From: Halobacteriales archaeon SW_10_68_16
GTDB lineage: Archaea > Halobacteriota > Halobacteria > Halobacteriales > Haloarculaceae
Length of the DNA stretch: 13,309 nucleotides
NCBI GenBank assembly: GCA_003023485.1
Contig: PXSG01000098.1
Span: forward strand, 10,882 to 24,190
Direction of reading: 5' to 3'
In this document: positions 1 to 6,870 of the stretch, piece after piece
Position numbering within the stretch: the first letter of the stretch is position 1
Layout: each line of letters begins with the position of its first letter
The notes under the pieces: model-generated
Told to the model about the DNA's origin: nothing
Seen by the model: the letters and a program-made list of their open reading frames with translations, nothing else
Database searches by the model: none
Translations under genes and position numbers: made by a program

Positions 1-36
1 CACGTCGTGGACGCGCTCGCGGAGGTGCTAAGATGA
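1..36 (+). CDS. argD: C-terminal end of an ArgD/LysJ-type aminotransferase (partial)
   Basis: The first reading frame is open from the window edge and encodes HVVDALAEVLR before a TGA at 34-36; the rest of the gene lies upstream. A short acidic-amphipathic tail of this kind is what class-III aminotransferases of the haloarchaeal LysW arginine cluster end with, as I recall. The gene order argD-argE-argF is the usual one, and that order is the main reason for the call. ArgD would transfer an amino group to LysW-bound glutamate semialdehyde, making LysW-gamma-ornithine, the substrate of the next gene. Only eleven residues are visible, so identity rests on context. Confidence 0.5.
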   Translation, partial: HVVDALAEVLR

Positions 37-74
37 GTGTCGCGATACTCCGTAGTCGGAGCAACTGTGAGCGC

Positions 75-140
75 GACCCCTTTCAGTCCCGTCCGTGTCG
101 GCTGACCGGGCAAGCTACGTGGGCGGGACTGAAAGGGGCC
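75..140. repeat. Long imperfect inverted repeat in the argD-argE spacer
   Basis: Two 20-base arms at 75-94 and 121-140 are reverse complements at 18 of 20 positions, with a perfect 15-bp core (cccctttcagtcccg at 77-91 against 124-138). The 26-bp spacer is 95-120. The arms could form a strong cruciform or RNA hairpin between argD and argE. It lies in a 259-bp gap where this operon is normally tight, so it looks like a small inserted non-coding element. I have seen similar gactgaaagggg strings in haloarchaeal intergenic DNA, but that is recollection and needs a search. Confidence 0.75.
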
Positions 141-170
141 GGCCGACTCGGTCCCTCCCGGGCGACGCAA

Positions 171-240
171 GTAACGCAGGGAGCGAAGCGACCGAGTAAC
201 GCAGCGAGCCCCGGAGCAGCCGAGCGGCCGGGGGCTTTCT
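171..240 (+). repeat. Second half of the spacer element: 9-bp direct repeat plus G/C hairpin with T-rich tail
   Basis: gtaacgcag occurs at 171-179 and again at 196-204. Just after it, gccccgg (208-214) can pair with ccgggggc (228-235) with one bulged G, followed by tttctt. The hairpin plus short T-rich tail resembles an intrinsic terminator, but it sits inside a biosynthetic cluster where full termination would cut off argE and argF. It may be an internal attenuator, an RNA processing site, or simply the far end of the inserted element. The base composition is unlike the flanking genes, with many agcga/gcgaag strings. Confidence 0.45.
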
Positions 241-283
241 TGCCGGTCGAAGCGACGACGAAGAACGTCCTGTCAGACGATAT

Positions 284-287
284 GGAG
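284..287 (+). promoter_or_regulatory. Ribosome binding site of argE
   Basis: GGAG at 284-287 lies 8 nt before the ATG at 296. This supports that start and implies a leadered message, either read through from argD or started inside the spacer. I do not see a clear TATA box at the right distance for a leaderless start. Confidence 0.55.
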
Positions 288-295
288 ACAAAAAC

Positions 296-1390
296 ATGAG
301 CGAAGCGAGCCAGTACGCACAGACCCGCGAACTCCTCGTCAAGCTCGTCGGCATCCCCTCAATCACCGGGGAGGAGCGGGCGTGTGCCGAGCAACTCGTC
401 ACGTTCTTCGAGGCCCACGACCGGGAGGCCTGGATCGACGAGATGGGCAACGTCCGCGCGCCCGCCGACGACGGCGTTTTGCTGACCTCCCACATCGACA
501 CCGTCCCGGGCGACATCCCGGTCAAAGTCGAGTCCCGGCCGACAGCGGAGGTCGGCTGGGGTGGCAGCGACGAACCCGACGCCGGGGAGCTAGAGGTGCT
601 GTGGGGCCGGGGCAGCGTCGACGCGAAGGGCTGTCTGGCGTCGATGGCCGTCGTCGCGGTCCGGACCGGCGCGAGCTTCCTCGGGGTCGTCGGCGAGGAG
701 GTCGACTCCCGGGGGAGCAGACACGTCATCGAGACCCGCGAGAGCGAACCCGACGCAGTCATCAACGGCGAACCCTCCGGCTGGGACGGCATCACGCTCG
801 GGTACCGTGGCCTGCTGGCGGGCCGGTACGTCGCCACCAGCGAGTCGGGCCACTCCTCGCGCCCGGAGAACAACGCCATCCAGGACGCAATCGCCTGGTG
901 GTCGGCCATCGAATCGGAGTTTTCGACCGACGAGTGGCAGCCCGTCTTCGAGCGGGTCACCCCCAAACCGACCGACATCCGGGGTGGCCTCACCGAGGAC
1001 GGCCTCTCGGTGGAGGCGACCATGGACGTCCAGTTGCGCATCCCCCCGTCGATGTCCACAGAAGAGATCATCGAGATCGCCGATGGCCACCTCGACGTCG
1101 CGGACCGCGTCACCTGGTACGACCGCGTCGAACCGACGATGCAGAGTCCCCGGACGCCGGTCGCGCGGGCATTCCGGGCCGCCATCCGCGGCGAGGGCGG
1201 CGATCCACGCCTGCTCCGCAAGACCGGCACCGCCGACATGAACGTCTTCGCGAACGCCTGGGACTGCCCGATGGTTACCTACGGGCCCGGCGACTCGGAC
1301 CTGGACCACGCACCCGACGAACACCTGCCGCTCGCCGAATACGATAAGTCGGTGGCGGTTCTCGAAGCGGCCACCGAACGCCTGCTATGA
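296..1390 (+). CDS. argE: [LysW]-ornithine/lysine hydrolase (M20 metallopeptidase family)
   Basis: This 364-residue protein should release ornithine (and possibly lysine) from its LysW carrier by cleaving the gamma-glutamyl amide bond, the last carrier-bound step of the LysW pathway in the cytoplasm. The M20 signature is clear: SHIDTVPG at 65-72 (metal ligand H66, catalytic-region D68), GRGSVDAKG at 104-112 (bridging D109), GEEVDSRG at 133-140 (E134 general base, E135 metal) and NGEP at 157-160. A late LDHAPDEH supplies the C-terminal metal-binding His region. About 20 extra residues rich in Gly, Glu and Asp lie between the two N-terminal metal motifs, as judged from memory of homologues. The gene overlaps argF by ATGA, indicating translational coupling. 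Haloarchaea name this gene argE or lysK; its place before argF favours arginine. LysW specificity is inferred from family and context. Confidence 0.88.
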   Translation: MSEASQYAQTRELLVKLVGIPSITGEERACAEQLVTFFEAHDREAWIDEMGNVRAPADDGVLLTSHIDTVPGDIPVKVESRPTAEVGWGGSDEPDAGELEVLWGRGSVDAKGCLASMAVVAVRTGASFLGVVGEEVDSRGSRHVIETRESEPDAVINGEPSGWDGITLGYRGLLAGRYVATSESGHSSRPENNAIQDAIAWWSAIESEFSTDEWQPVFERVTPKPTDIRGGLTEDGLSVEATMDVQLRIPPSMSTEEIIEIADGHLDVADRVTWYDRVEPTMQSPRTPVARAFRAAIRGEGGDPRLLRKTGTADMNVFANAWDCPMVTYGPGDSDLDHAPDEHLPLAEYDKSVAVLEAATERLL

Positions 1391-2289
1391 CCAGACACTT
1401 CGTCGACATCGACGACCTCACGACCGACCAATTGCACGCCGTCCTCGACCGCGCGGCGACGATGAAGGCGGCCCACGAGGCCGGCGAGGCCGGCAAACCC
1501 CTCCCCGACAAGACGCTGGGGATGGTCTTCGAGAAACCCTCGACGCGGACCCGCGTTTCCTTCGAGACGGGGATGACACAGCTCGGGGGCCACGCCATCT
1601 TCCTCGGTCCCGAGGATATCCACCTCGGTCACGGCGAGCCCATCAAGGACACCGCCCGTGCCGTCTCCCGGTACGTCGACTTCATCATGGCGCGGGTGTT
1701 CGACCACGCCGACGTCGTCGAACTCGCACAGTTCGCGTCGGTGCCGGTCATCAACGGTCTGACCGACGACGCCCACCCCTGTCAGACGCTCGCGGACCTG
1801 CTGACCATCCGGGAGCACTTTGGCTTCGACGCCAGCGTCGCCTGGGTCGGCGACGGCAACAACGTCTGCCAGTCGTTCGTCCTCGGGGCCGCGATGGCCG
1901 GGCTGGACCTGACCGTCGCCACGCCCCCGGACTACGGCGTCGACGAGGGCGTCCTCAAGCGTGCCGAGGGCCTGGGCGGCCGGCCCGAGACGAGGACCGA
2001 CCCCGAGGCCGCCGTGGCCGACGCCGACGTCGTCTACACGGACGTCTGGGTCAGTATGGGCCAGGAGGACGAACGCGAGCAGAAACTCCGGGACTTCGAG
2101 GGGTTCCAGCTCACGACCGACCGCGTGGGCGACCGGACGGTGATGCACTGCCTGCCCGCCCACCGCGGCGAGGAGATCACCGACGACGTGCTCGAGAGCG
2201 ACAACGCCATCGTGTGGGACCAGGCCGAAAATCGGATGCACGCACAGAAGGGCCTGCTCGTCTGGCTCCACGAACACGGCCGCGAGTGA
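1387..2289 (+). CDS. argF: Ornithine carbamoyltransferase
   Basis: This 300-residue cytoplasmic enzyme makes citrulline from ornithine and carbamoyl phosphate. The carbamoyl-phosphate loop STRTR is at 52-56, HPCQ at 130-133, and the HCLPAHRG motif carrying the ornithine-site cysteine at 254-261. Length and motif order match the normal trimeric OTCase fold, with no truncation. Its ATG overlaps the argE stop (ATGA at 1387-1390), so it should be translated from the same message and gets ornithine directly from the preceding step. A catabolic arcB role is possible in halophiles, but the neighbouring argE points to biosynthesis. Confidence 0.95.
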   Translation: MTRHFVDIDDLTTDQLHAVLDRAATMKAAHEAGEAGKPLPDKTLGMVFEKPSTRTRVSFETGMTQLGGHAIFLGPEDIHLGHGEPIKDTARAVSRYVDFIMARVFDHADVVELAQFASVPVINGLTDDAHPCQTLADLLTIREHFGFDASVAWVGDGNNVCQSFVLGAAMAGLDLTVATPPDYGVDEGVLKRAEGLGGRPETRTDPEAAVADADVVYTDVWVSMGQEDEREQKLRDFEGFQLTTDRVGDRTVMHCLPAHRGEEITDDVLESDNAIVWDQAENRMHAQKGLLVWLHEHGRE

Positions 2290-2297
2290 GCCTGCGA

Positions 2298-2320
2298 ACC
2301 GGATGACTGCCGGTACATTT
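2298..2320 (+). terminator. Possible weak terminator after argF
   Basis: accgg (2298-2302) and ccggt (2310-2314) form a 5-bp stem with a 7-nt loop 9 nt after the argF stop, followed by acattt. The stem is short and the T-run is poor. The 126-bp spacer separates two convergent genes, so some transcript end is expected here, but this hairpin is only a candidate. Confidence 0.25.
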
Positions 2321-2415
2321 CAGCTGTACTGACCGTGGAATCTCCAGTCGAAACGGAGGGGGTCGTGGGTCGTTACCAAACCGGTCAGGCGGGAGACGGG
2401 CCAGATCCCTGGCAG

Positions 2416-4434
2416 TCAGTTTTTGGGCTCGTCGGAAGTCCCGGGGACGCCCCGGCCCTGGTAGAAGGCGCCGCCCCAGTTGCTCACCCAGATGTCCTGA
2501 TTGGCCAGATACAGCGCCGGTCCGGTCCGGAAGGTGTCGTCGGTGACCGACCACTCGCCGCTCGTGGTGTCGTACTCGATCTCGGCGTTGTAGACGGCGG
2601 CCTGCCCGAACTCGCCCCCGGCCTTCGGCGGCAGGGACGGTTCGTTCTCGCGGTCGTTGACCGACGGCGGCCGCTGGGCACGCTGGAGGCGACCGGTGTT
2701 GAACGTCCCGTCGAAAAAGCGGACGAACACGTCCCGCAGGTCCGACCGACCGAGCACCGCCTCGGCGGCGTTCAGGCCGCCGGTGATGTCCCCGGCGTCG
2801 CGGGCGGTGATGGTGTAGACATCGTCGTCGGTGCCGGAGGCGAACGTGCCGGCGTCGCCGTCCCACAGTTCGTCGGTCATGTACCCCACCACGTTCGACG
2901 CCAGGTCCGAGCGGTCGACACCGTCGACTTGTGAGGCCCACAGCAGGCCCTGGGCGACGATGCCCTGGGTCGCAGCCTGGTTTGCCGCGCCGTCACCGAC
3001 GCGGCCGTTCCCGTCGGTGGCCTCGGCGACGAGGTCGGCCAGGCTGTTGGCGTAGTCGGCAGCCATCCCGGCCAGGTCGTCGCCCCCCGCCTGGAGGCCG
3101 TAGTAGCCGACGGCCCCGAGCATCTCGCCGACATCGCGGGTCGACCCCGATTCGACGATGTCCGACGGCGGGAACGCGTTCATCGTCGTCTTCGCCATGC
3201 CGTCGGTGAGTTGCTGGACGTTCGCCGGCGGAATGAGCGGTTCGGGGTTCTCGTAGCCGAACCAGCCGCCGTGGGCGAGGCTCCGCAACTCCGAGAGGAA
3301 CCACACCATTGCGCTGTGATCCAGCGGCCGGGGCGTCTCCTTGACGATGCCCTCGCCGGGCCGGAACGCCGGCGCGAGCAGCATGTTCTCGTCGTTCAAG
3401 CGGAGGTTCCCCTCGACGAGCGCGAAGGCGGTGCCGACCTGGGCCAGCGTCGAGAGCACCATTGACCGGAACTCCGCGGCCAGCGAGTCCGGCAAGATGT
3501 CGAAGTGGTTCTCGAAGTTCTTCGCCCACGTCGCCCCCTTCATGTGGGTCCAGGCCAGCGACTGCGGACTGACCGTCATCGACGATTTCGATTTGTCCCA
3601 CTGCAGGGTCGACGCGTCCGGCCGGCCGTCCTCGCCCTCCAGAACCGGCTTTTGGGTGAAGGAGGGGTCCCCTTCAGTGAACGGCGCCATGTTGAGGTTG
3701 GGGTCCTTGACGGGCGGGCCGGGCTGGTCGGCGGCGGCGAGCATCTCGGGGAACCGCTGCTGGAAGGTTTCCTGCTGGTTCTCTGTCGCGGGGAAGACGA
3801 TCCCATTGGCGCTCATCGCGATGTTGGTACTCATGTTGTACAGCGAATACCAGTACGCGTCGAAGGTCGCAGCCTCCCAGCCGTACTCCTGGGCAGTGTC
3901 GCTGCCGGATACGTCCGGATTCCCGACGACGACGGCACCCTTCATGCCGAGGCTCCGGTGGGGGCTACAGTAGTACTTGTACATTCCCTGCTCCTCGAAG
4001 GTCCGTTCGAAGGTGGTTCCCGCGTCCTCGACCGGATCACCGCTGGCGAAGGACTCGTCGAGTTCGACGACGTTGTGGGTGCCGCCGTTCCCGGTCCACT
4101 CCCAGACGACGGTCGTCCCCGGGTCGACGTGGATCGCCGGCGGGTCGAACGCGAGGGCACCGCCGTTGCCCTCGGCACCCACCGCGACGGTCACCTCGCT
4201 CTGGCCGCGCGCGTCCACCGTGCCGTCGAAGTTGTCCGTGTCCGCGAACCAGTTGCCGTAGTCGAATGAGGCCGGTTCCGGTGTCGGTGTCGCCGTCGCT
4301 GTCGGGGACGGCGTCGAGGTGGACGAGTCGGCTGCACCGCCACCGTTTCCCGGACTACCGAACAGACATCCTGCGAGCGATCCGACGGCCGCGAGACTCC
4401 CGAGCTGGAGGAACGTACGCCTGTTTGCGTCCAT
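2416..4434 (-). CDS. Tat-exported lipoprotein: halocyanin (blue copper) domain fused to a large unknown domain
   Basis: The 672-residue product starts with a twin-arginine signal (NRRTFLQ, R5-R6), a hydrophobic stretch and the lipobox LAGC. It should therefore cross the membrane folded and be anchored outside by a lipid on C23. A Ser/Thr/Pro/Gly linker (about 27-55) leads to a plastocyanin-like domain (about 75-172) with all four type-1 copper ligands visible: H120, C156, H159 and M164. That domain should carry one electron. Residues 185-672 are not a family I recognise. They are rich in helices with repeated aromatic/Gly-Asp turns (for example LWDGDAGTF at 523-531), which might suggest a helical toroid; this is inference. 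The ATG at 4434 is chosen because the twin-Arg motif follows at once and the 43 upstream codons are AT-rich, unlike coding DNA here. It is convergent with argF and stands alone. Confidence 0.85.
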   Translation of the reverse strand: MDANRRTFLQLGSLAAVGSLAGCLFGSPGNGGGAADSSTSTPSPTATATPTPEPASFDYGNWFADTDNFDGTVDARGQSEVTVAVGAEGNGGALAFDPPAIHVDPGTTVVWEWTGNGGTHNVVELDESFASGDPVEDAGTTFERTFEEQGMYKYYCSPHRSLGMKGAVVVGNPDVSGSDTAQEYGWEAATFDAYWYSLYNMSTNIAMSANGIVFPATENQQETFQQRFPEMLAAADQPGPPVKDPNLNMAPFTEGDPSFTQKPVLEGEDGRPDASTLQWDKSKSSMTVSPQSLAWTHMKGATWAKNFENHFDILPDSLAAEFRSMVLSTLAQVGTAFALVEGNLRLNDENMLLAPAFRPGEGIVKETPRPLDHSAMVWFLSELRSLAHGGWFGYENPEPLIPPANVQQLTDGMAKTTMNAFPPSDIVESGSTRDVGEMLGAVGYYGLQAGGDDLAGMAADYANSLADLVAEATDGNGRVGDGAANQAATQGIVAQGLLWASQVDGVDRSDLASNVVGYMTDELWDGDAGTFASGTDDDVYTITARDAGDITGGLNAAEAVLGRSDLRDVFVRFFDGTFNTGRLQRAQRPPSVNDRENEPSLPPKAGGEFGQAAVYNAEIEYDTTSGEWSVTDDTFRTGPALYLANQDIWVSNWGGAFYQGRGVPGTSDEPKN

Positions 4435-4457
4435 GCAGGCGACCCTACTCCGGTGGG

Positions 4458-4467
4458 TGGAAAAGGC
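4458..4467 (-). promoter_or_regulatory. TATA-like box for the halocyanin lipoprotein gene
   Basis: On the minus strand gccttttccacc is centred about 29 nt before the ATG at 4434, the distance expected for a leaderless haloarchaeal transcript. A similar cttttcc box precedes thrC. The much more AT-rich stretch further upstream (4510-4562) is an alternative core promoter, but would give a leader of roughly 65 nt with only a distant GGAG. Confidence 0.4.
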
Positions 4468-4509
4468 GTATCTCGTGTGCCCGGCCGGGTCGCACGTGTC
4501 CCGTGAGTT

Positions 4510-4562
4510 TTTGTTCCGATATAAGTATATAAATAAATTCTTCGATATTTCGTAATATATCA
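4510..4562. promoter_or_regulatory. AT-rich island between divergent genes
   Basis: About 50 bp made mostly of A and T (for example gatataagtatataaataa from 4518) in otherwise very GC-rich DNA. It holds gatata at 4518-4523 matched by tatatc at 4556-4561, and cgatat twice (4517-4522 and 4543-4548). Both flanking genes have their own TATA-like boxes nearer their start codons, so this could be an upstream regulator-binding region, a second promoter or a remnant. The adjoining stretch (4563-4621) holds a 6-bp inverted repeat, gcgcgt/acgcgc, at 4576-4596. Confidence 0.45.
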
Positions 4563-4621
4563 ATCCGTTCCGTCTGCGCGTACGTGTGCCACGCGCGGAC
4601 GAGCGCCGAGCGAAGCGAACA

Positions 4622-4630
4622 CTGATTATC
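4622..4630 (+). promoter_or_regulatory. TATA-like box for the 78-residue protein gene
   Basis: ctgattatc is centred 27 nt before the ATG at 4654, which suggests a leaderless transcript starting at or next to the start codon. Confidence 0.5.
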
Positions 4631-4653
4631 CGGGCGGGAGTAGCCGCACGCGA

Positions 4654-4890
4654 ATGACCGAACCGCTCGTCATCGAGGCCGGCGAGATGGGGACAGAGGA
4701 GTTACTGGAGACGCTCCAGGGAGGGAACCGGGTCGTCGTCAAGACGGAGTTTCTGGGCTCCGAACACGAAGTGACGCTGCGCCACGACGGGGACACCTAC
4801 TACTGTGATACGCCGACGCGGCTACACAAACACGAGTCGGCCGAGGAGATGCGCGAGTGTCTCGTCAAACAGGGCTACAGCGGGGAGTGA
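4654..4890 (+). CDS. Small acidic conserved-looking protein of unknown function
   Basis: This 78-residue soluble protein has strongly haloarchaeal composition and no signal peptide or membrane segment. An N-terminal beta segment is followed by a short helix (GTEELLETLQGG, 13-24), two likely strands around RVVVKTEF and EVTLRHDGDTYYCDTP, and a C-terminal helix (ESAEEMRECLVKQGY, 61-75). The two cysteines are 17 residues apart (C51 and C69) and do not form an obvious zinc motif. I cannot assign a function. The gene is believable because of its codon use and its TATA box at the leaderless distance. It lies 49 bp before a regulator gene that has its own promoter, so co-regulation is possible but not shown. 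Confidence 0.75.
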   Translation: MTEPLVIEAGEMGTEELLETLQGGNRVVVKTEFLGSEHEVTLRHDGDTYYCDTPTRLHKHESAEEMRECLVKQGYSGE

Positions 4891-4907
4891 GTCCAGCGTA
4901 ACGCGGG

Positions 4908-4916
4908 TCTTTATTC
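4908..4916 (+). promoter_or_regulatory. TATA-like box for the winged-helix regulator gene
   Basis: tctttattc is centred 27 nt before the ATG at 4940, giving a leaderless start. This also decides the start codon against longer upstream alternatives. Confidence 0.55.
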
Positions 4917-4939
4917 TGTCGGGGGCACAACGGGGAGGC

Positions 4940-5347
4940 ATGACAGCCGCCGACCCGACGCCCGACCCCTCTCCGGACCGGTTTCGGGAACTCATGCTCG
5001 ACGAGGAGCCCAGCTTCGCGGACGTGCTGACCTGTGTGTTCGGCATCCAGCGCCACGAAGCACGGACCTACCAGATACTGCTGGACAACCCCGGGAGTAC
5101 CGTCGAGGAACTGGCCGAGGAACTCGACCGCGACCGGAGCAACGTCAACCGGTCGCTGTCGACGCTGCGCGAGAAGGGGCTGGCCGAGCGCCAGCGCCGC
5201 CTGCTTGATGGCGGCGGCCACGTCTACCAGTACTCCGCGACGCCGCTGGCAGAGGCCCGCGACCTGATGCACGAGACGCTGGACGCGTGGGCCGAGTACG
5301 TCCACGAGCGGATCGACGAGTTCGGGGCAGACGACGCGACGCCGTAA
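4940..5347 (+). CDS. TrmB-like winged-helix transcriptional regulator (short, haloarchaeal)
   Basis: This 135-residue protein has a winged helix-turn-helix at roughly 36-105. Residues 54-75 (STVEELAEELDRDRSN and following) form the helix-turn-helix, then a wing contains RRLLDGGGHVYQY. A C-terminal amphipathic helix (about 105-128) is a likely dimer interface. It resembles the DNA-binding half of TrmB-type regulators without their sugar-binding domain, so its signal, if any, must come from elsewhere. The ATG at 4940 is chosen from the TATA box 27 nt upstream; the reading frame before it is Arg/Ser-rich and not protein-like. Its targets are unknown; the 78-residue gene upstream and thrC downstream are the nearest candidates. 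Confidence 0.82.
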   Translation: MTAADPTPDPSPDRFRELMLDEEPSFADVLTCVFGIQRHEARTYQILLDNPGSTVEELAEELDRDRSNVNRSLSTLREKGLAERQRRLLDGGGHVYQYSATPLAEARDLMHETLDAWAEYVHERIDEFGADDATP

Positions 5348-5390
5348 TGCGACTCGGCCTGAGAGGAGGCGAACAGGCGGGACCATCTGC

Positions 5391-5431
5391 CCGCGAAGCG
5401 GTGTCCCGCACGCCCGCTGTCTGCTTCGCGG
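5391..5431. repeat. 9-bp perfect inverted repeat between the regulator and thrC
   Basis: ccgcgaagc (5391-5399) and gcttcgcgg (5423-5431) are exact reverse complements with a 23-bp spacer. A competing hairpin, cgggac (5378-5383) with gtcccg (5403-5408), overlaps the left arm, so two folds exclude each other. There is no T-run, so it is not a typical terminator. It lies 44 bp after the regulator stop and about 110 bp before thrC and could be an operator or RNA structure. Confidence 0.4.
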
Positions 5432-5510
5432 CCGTTCGTCAGCGCACGCGCAGGGCTGGTCGCGGCTTCCGGCATAAACGCTCGTGTAAGTCCGGGCGGA
5501 CGACCGACTC

Positions 5511-5537
5511 ACTTTTCCCCGGGGGGTTCGTTCCCCC
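5511..5537 (+). promoter_or_regulatory. thrC promoter region with a G5/C5 hairpin
   Basis: acttttc at 5511-5517 is centred 28 nt before the ATG at 5542, the leaderless distance. Between it and the start codon, ggggg (5522-5526) and ccccc (5533-5537) flank ttcgtt. If transcription starts at the ATG this palindrome stays DNA and could be an operator; if it starts further upstream it would be a strong hairpin just before the start. Confidence 0.4.
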
Positions 5538-5541
5538 GACA

Positions 5542-6792
5542 ATGAGTCACCTCGACTTCGCTGCGGAGGCGCCGGCCTGTGCGACCGACGGCGTCTGGCT
5601 GACCTGCATCGCGTGCGGGGAGACGTTCGCGCCCTTCGCGGCCGTCCGCTACACCTGCGACGAGTGCGGGAGTCTGCTGGAGGTGCGGTACGCCGACCTC
5701 CCGACGTGGGAGGACTTCGAGGGGCGGGGCGTCTGGCGCTACGCCGACGCGCTCCCCTTCGAGTCTGGCGTCTCGCTACCCGAGGGTGACACCCCGCTCC
5801 ACGAGGTCCCCCGCCTGGAAGCCGAAACGGGCGTCGACCGGCTGCGGGTCAAACACGAGGGGATGAACCCCACCGGGAGTTTCAAGGACCGCGGCATGAC
5901 CGTCGGCGTCCGCGTGGCCCGAGAGGTCGGCGTCGACCGACTGGCGTGTGCCTCCACGGGCAACACGAGCGCCGCCCTGGCGGCCTACGGCGCCCGCGCC
6001 GGCTTGGAGACGCTCGTCCTCTTGCCCCGGGGGAAGGTCGCCGCCGGCAAGATCGCCCAGGCCAGCCTCCACGGCGCGCGCATCCTCGAGGTCGACGGCA
6101 ACTTCGACACCTGTCTCGACATCGTCCAGGACCTCGCCGGTCGAGGGGAGGCGTACCTGCTGAACTCCCTCAACCCGTTCCGCCTGGAGGGCCAGAAGAC
6201 CATCGGGCTGGAGATCTTGGAGCAGTTCCGCGACGAGGAGGGTGCCTACCCGGACCGGGTGGTCCTCCCGGTGGGCAACGCCGGCAACACCGCGGCGCTG
6301 TACAAGTGCTTCCGCGAACTGGTCGAGAGCGGCGCACTCGACGAAGGCGAGGTCCCCATGCTGACCGGCGTCCAGGCCGCGGGGTCGGCGCCGATGGTCG
6401 AGGCCATCGAGCGTGGCTGGGACGCCATCGAGCGCTGGGACGACGTCGAGACCCGCGCGACGGCCATCCGCATCGGCAACCCCGTCAACGCGCCCAAAGC
6501 GTTGCCGGGCATCCGCGAGACCGGCGGGACCGCCGTCGCGGTGAGCGACGACGCGATCACCCGCGCCCAGCGGGACCTCGCGGCGGAGGGCGTCGGTGTC
6601 GAACCCGCCTCCGCAGCCTCGCTGGCTGGCCTGCGGAAACTCCGCGAGAAAGGTGTCGTGGACGCCGGGGAACAGGTGGTCTGTCTCACGACGGGACACC
6701 TCCTCAAGGACCCCGACGCGGCCGTCGAGGCCGGCGCCGCCCCCGAACCGGTCCCCGGAACGACCGGAGGCGTCCTGGACCACCTCGCGTAA
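5542..6792 (+). CDS. thrC: Threonine synthase (PLP-dependent)
   Basis: This 416-residue enzyme converts O-phosphohomoserine to threonine and phosphate, the last step of threonine biosynthesis. An N-terminal zinc ribbon has CxxC pairs at 22/25 and 39/42, typical of the archaeal class. The fold-type-II PLP lysine is K115 in SFKDRG (113-118), followed by STGNTSA (138-144) and the phosphate-binding VGNAGN (244-249). The ATG at 5542 is favoured by a TATA-like box 28 nt upstream and because the zinc ribbon begins about 20 residues in. The frame is open further upstream, but that part is Arg-rich and includes an inverted repeat. It appears to be transcribed alone. Cysteate synthase or another paralogue is possible, but the motifs and length fit ThrC well. 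Confidence 0.93.
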   Translation: MSHLDFAAEAPACATDGVWLTCIACGETFAPFAAVRYTCDECGSLLEVRYADLPTWEDFEGRGVWRYADALPFESGVSLPEGDTPLHEVPRLEAETGVDRLRVKHEGMNPTGSFKDRGMTVGVRVAREVGVDRLACASTGNTSAALAAYGARAGLETLVLLPRGKVAAGKIAQASLHGARILEVDGNFDTCLDIVQDLAGRGEAYLLNSLNPFRLEGQKTIGLEILEQFRDEEGAYPDRVVLPVGNAGNTAALYKCFRELVESGALDEGEVPMLTGVQAAGSAPMVEAIERGWDAIERWDDVETRATAIRIGNPVNAPKALPGIRETGGTAVAVSDDAITRAQRDLAAEGVGVEPASAASLAGLRKLREKGVVDAGEQVVCLTTGHLLKDPDAAVEAGAAPEPVPGTTGGVLDHLA

Positions 6793-6870
6793 CTTCCCGG
6801 AAAACAGCTGCCCGGCGGTCGTTCGGTGGCTGGCACTGTCGGCGTATCGGTGACCGTCGTGCCCGCCACC

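Noticed and set aside
33..299. An 88-codon open frame filling the argD-argE gap and overlapping both neighbours by ATGA
   Set aside because: The product is Arg/Ser/Pro/Ala-rich with few acidic residues, unlike haloarchaeal proteins, and spans the inverted repeat and hairpin. The overlaps are suggestive but probably chance; conservation would be needed to accept it.
115..1239. Long antisense frames across argE (also 590-1324)
   Set aside because: They mirror the codon bias of argE, have Arg/Ser-rich or low-complexity products, and show no family motif.
4435..4563. 43-residue N-terminal extension of the halocyanin lipoprotein
   Set aside because: It would bury the Tat signal and comes from AT-rich promoter DNA.
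5287..5541. N-terminal extension of threonine synthase
   Set aside because: The added 85 residues are Arg-rich, overlap the regulator gene and cover an inverted repeat; the promoter fits a start at 5542.
5776..6783. Long antisense frame across thrC
   Set aside because: thrC itself has complete catalytic motifs; the antisense product is Gly/Val/Asp-rich shadow sequence typical of GC-rich DNA.
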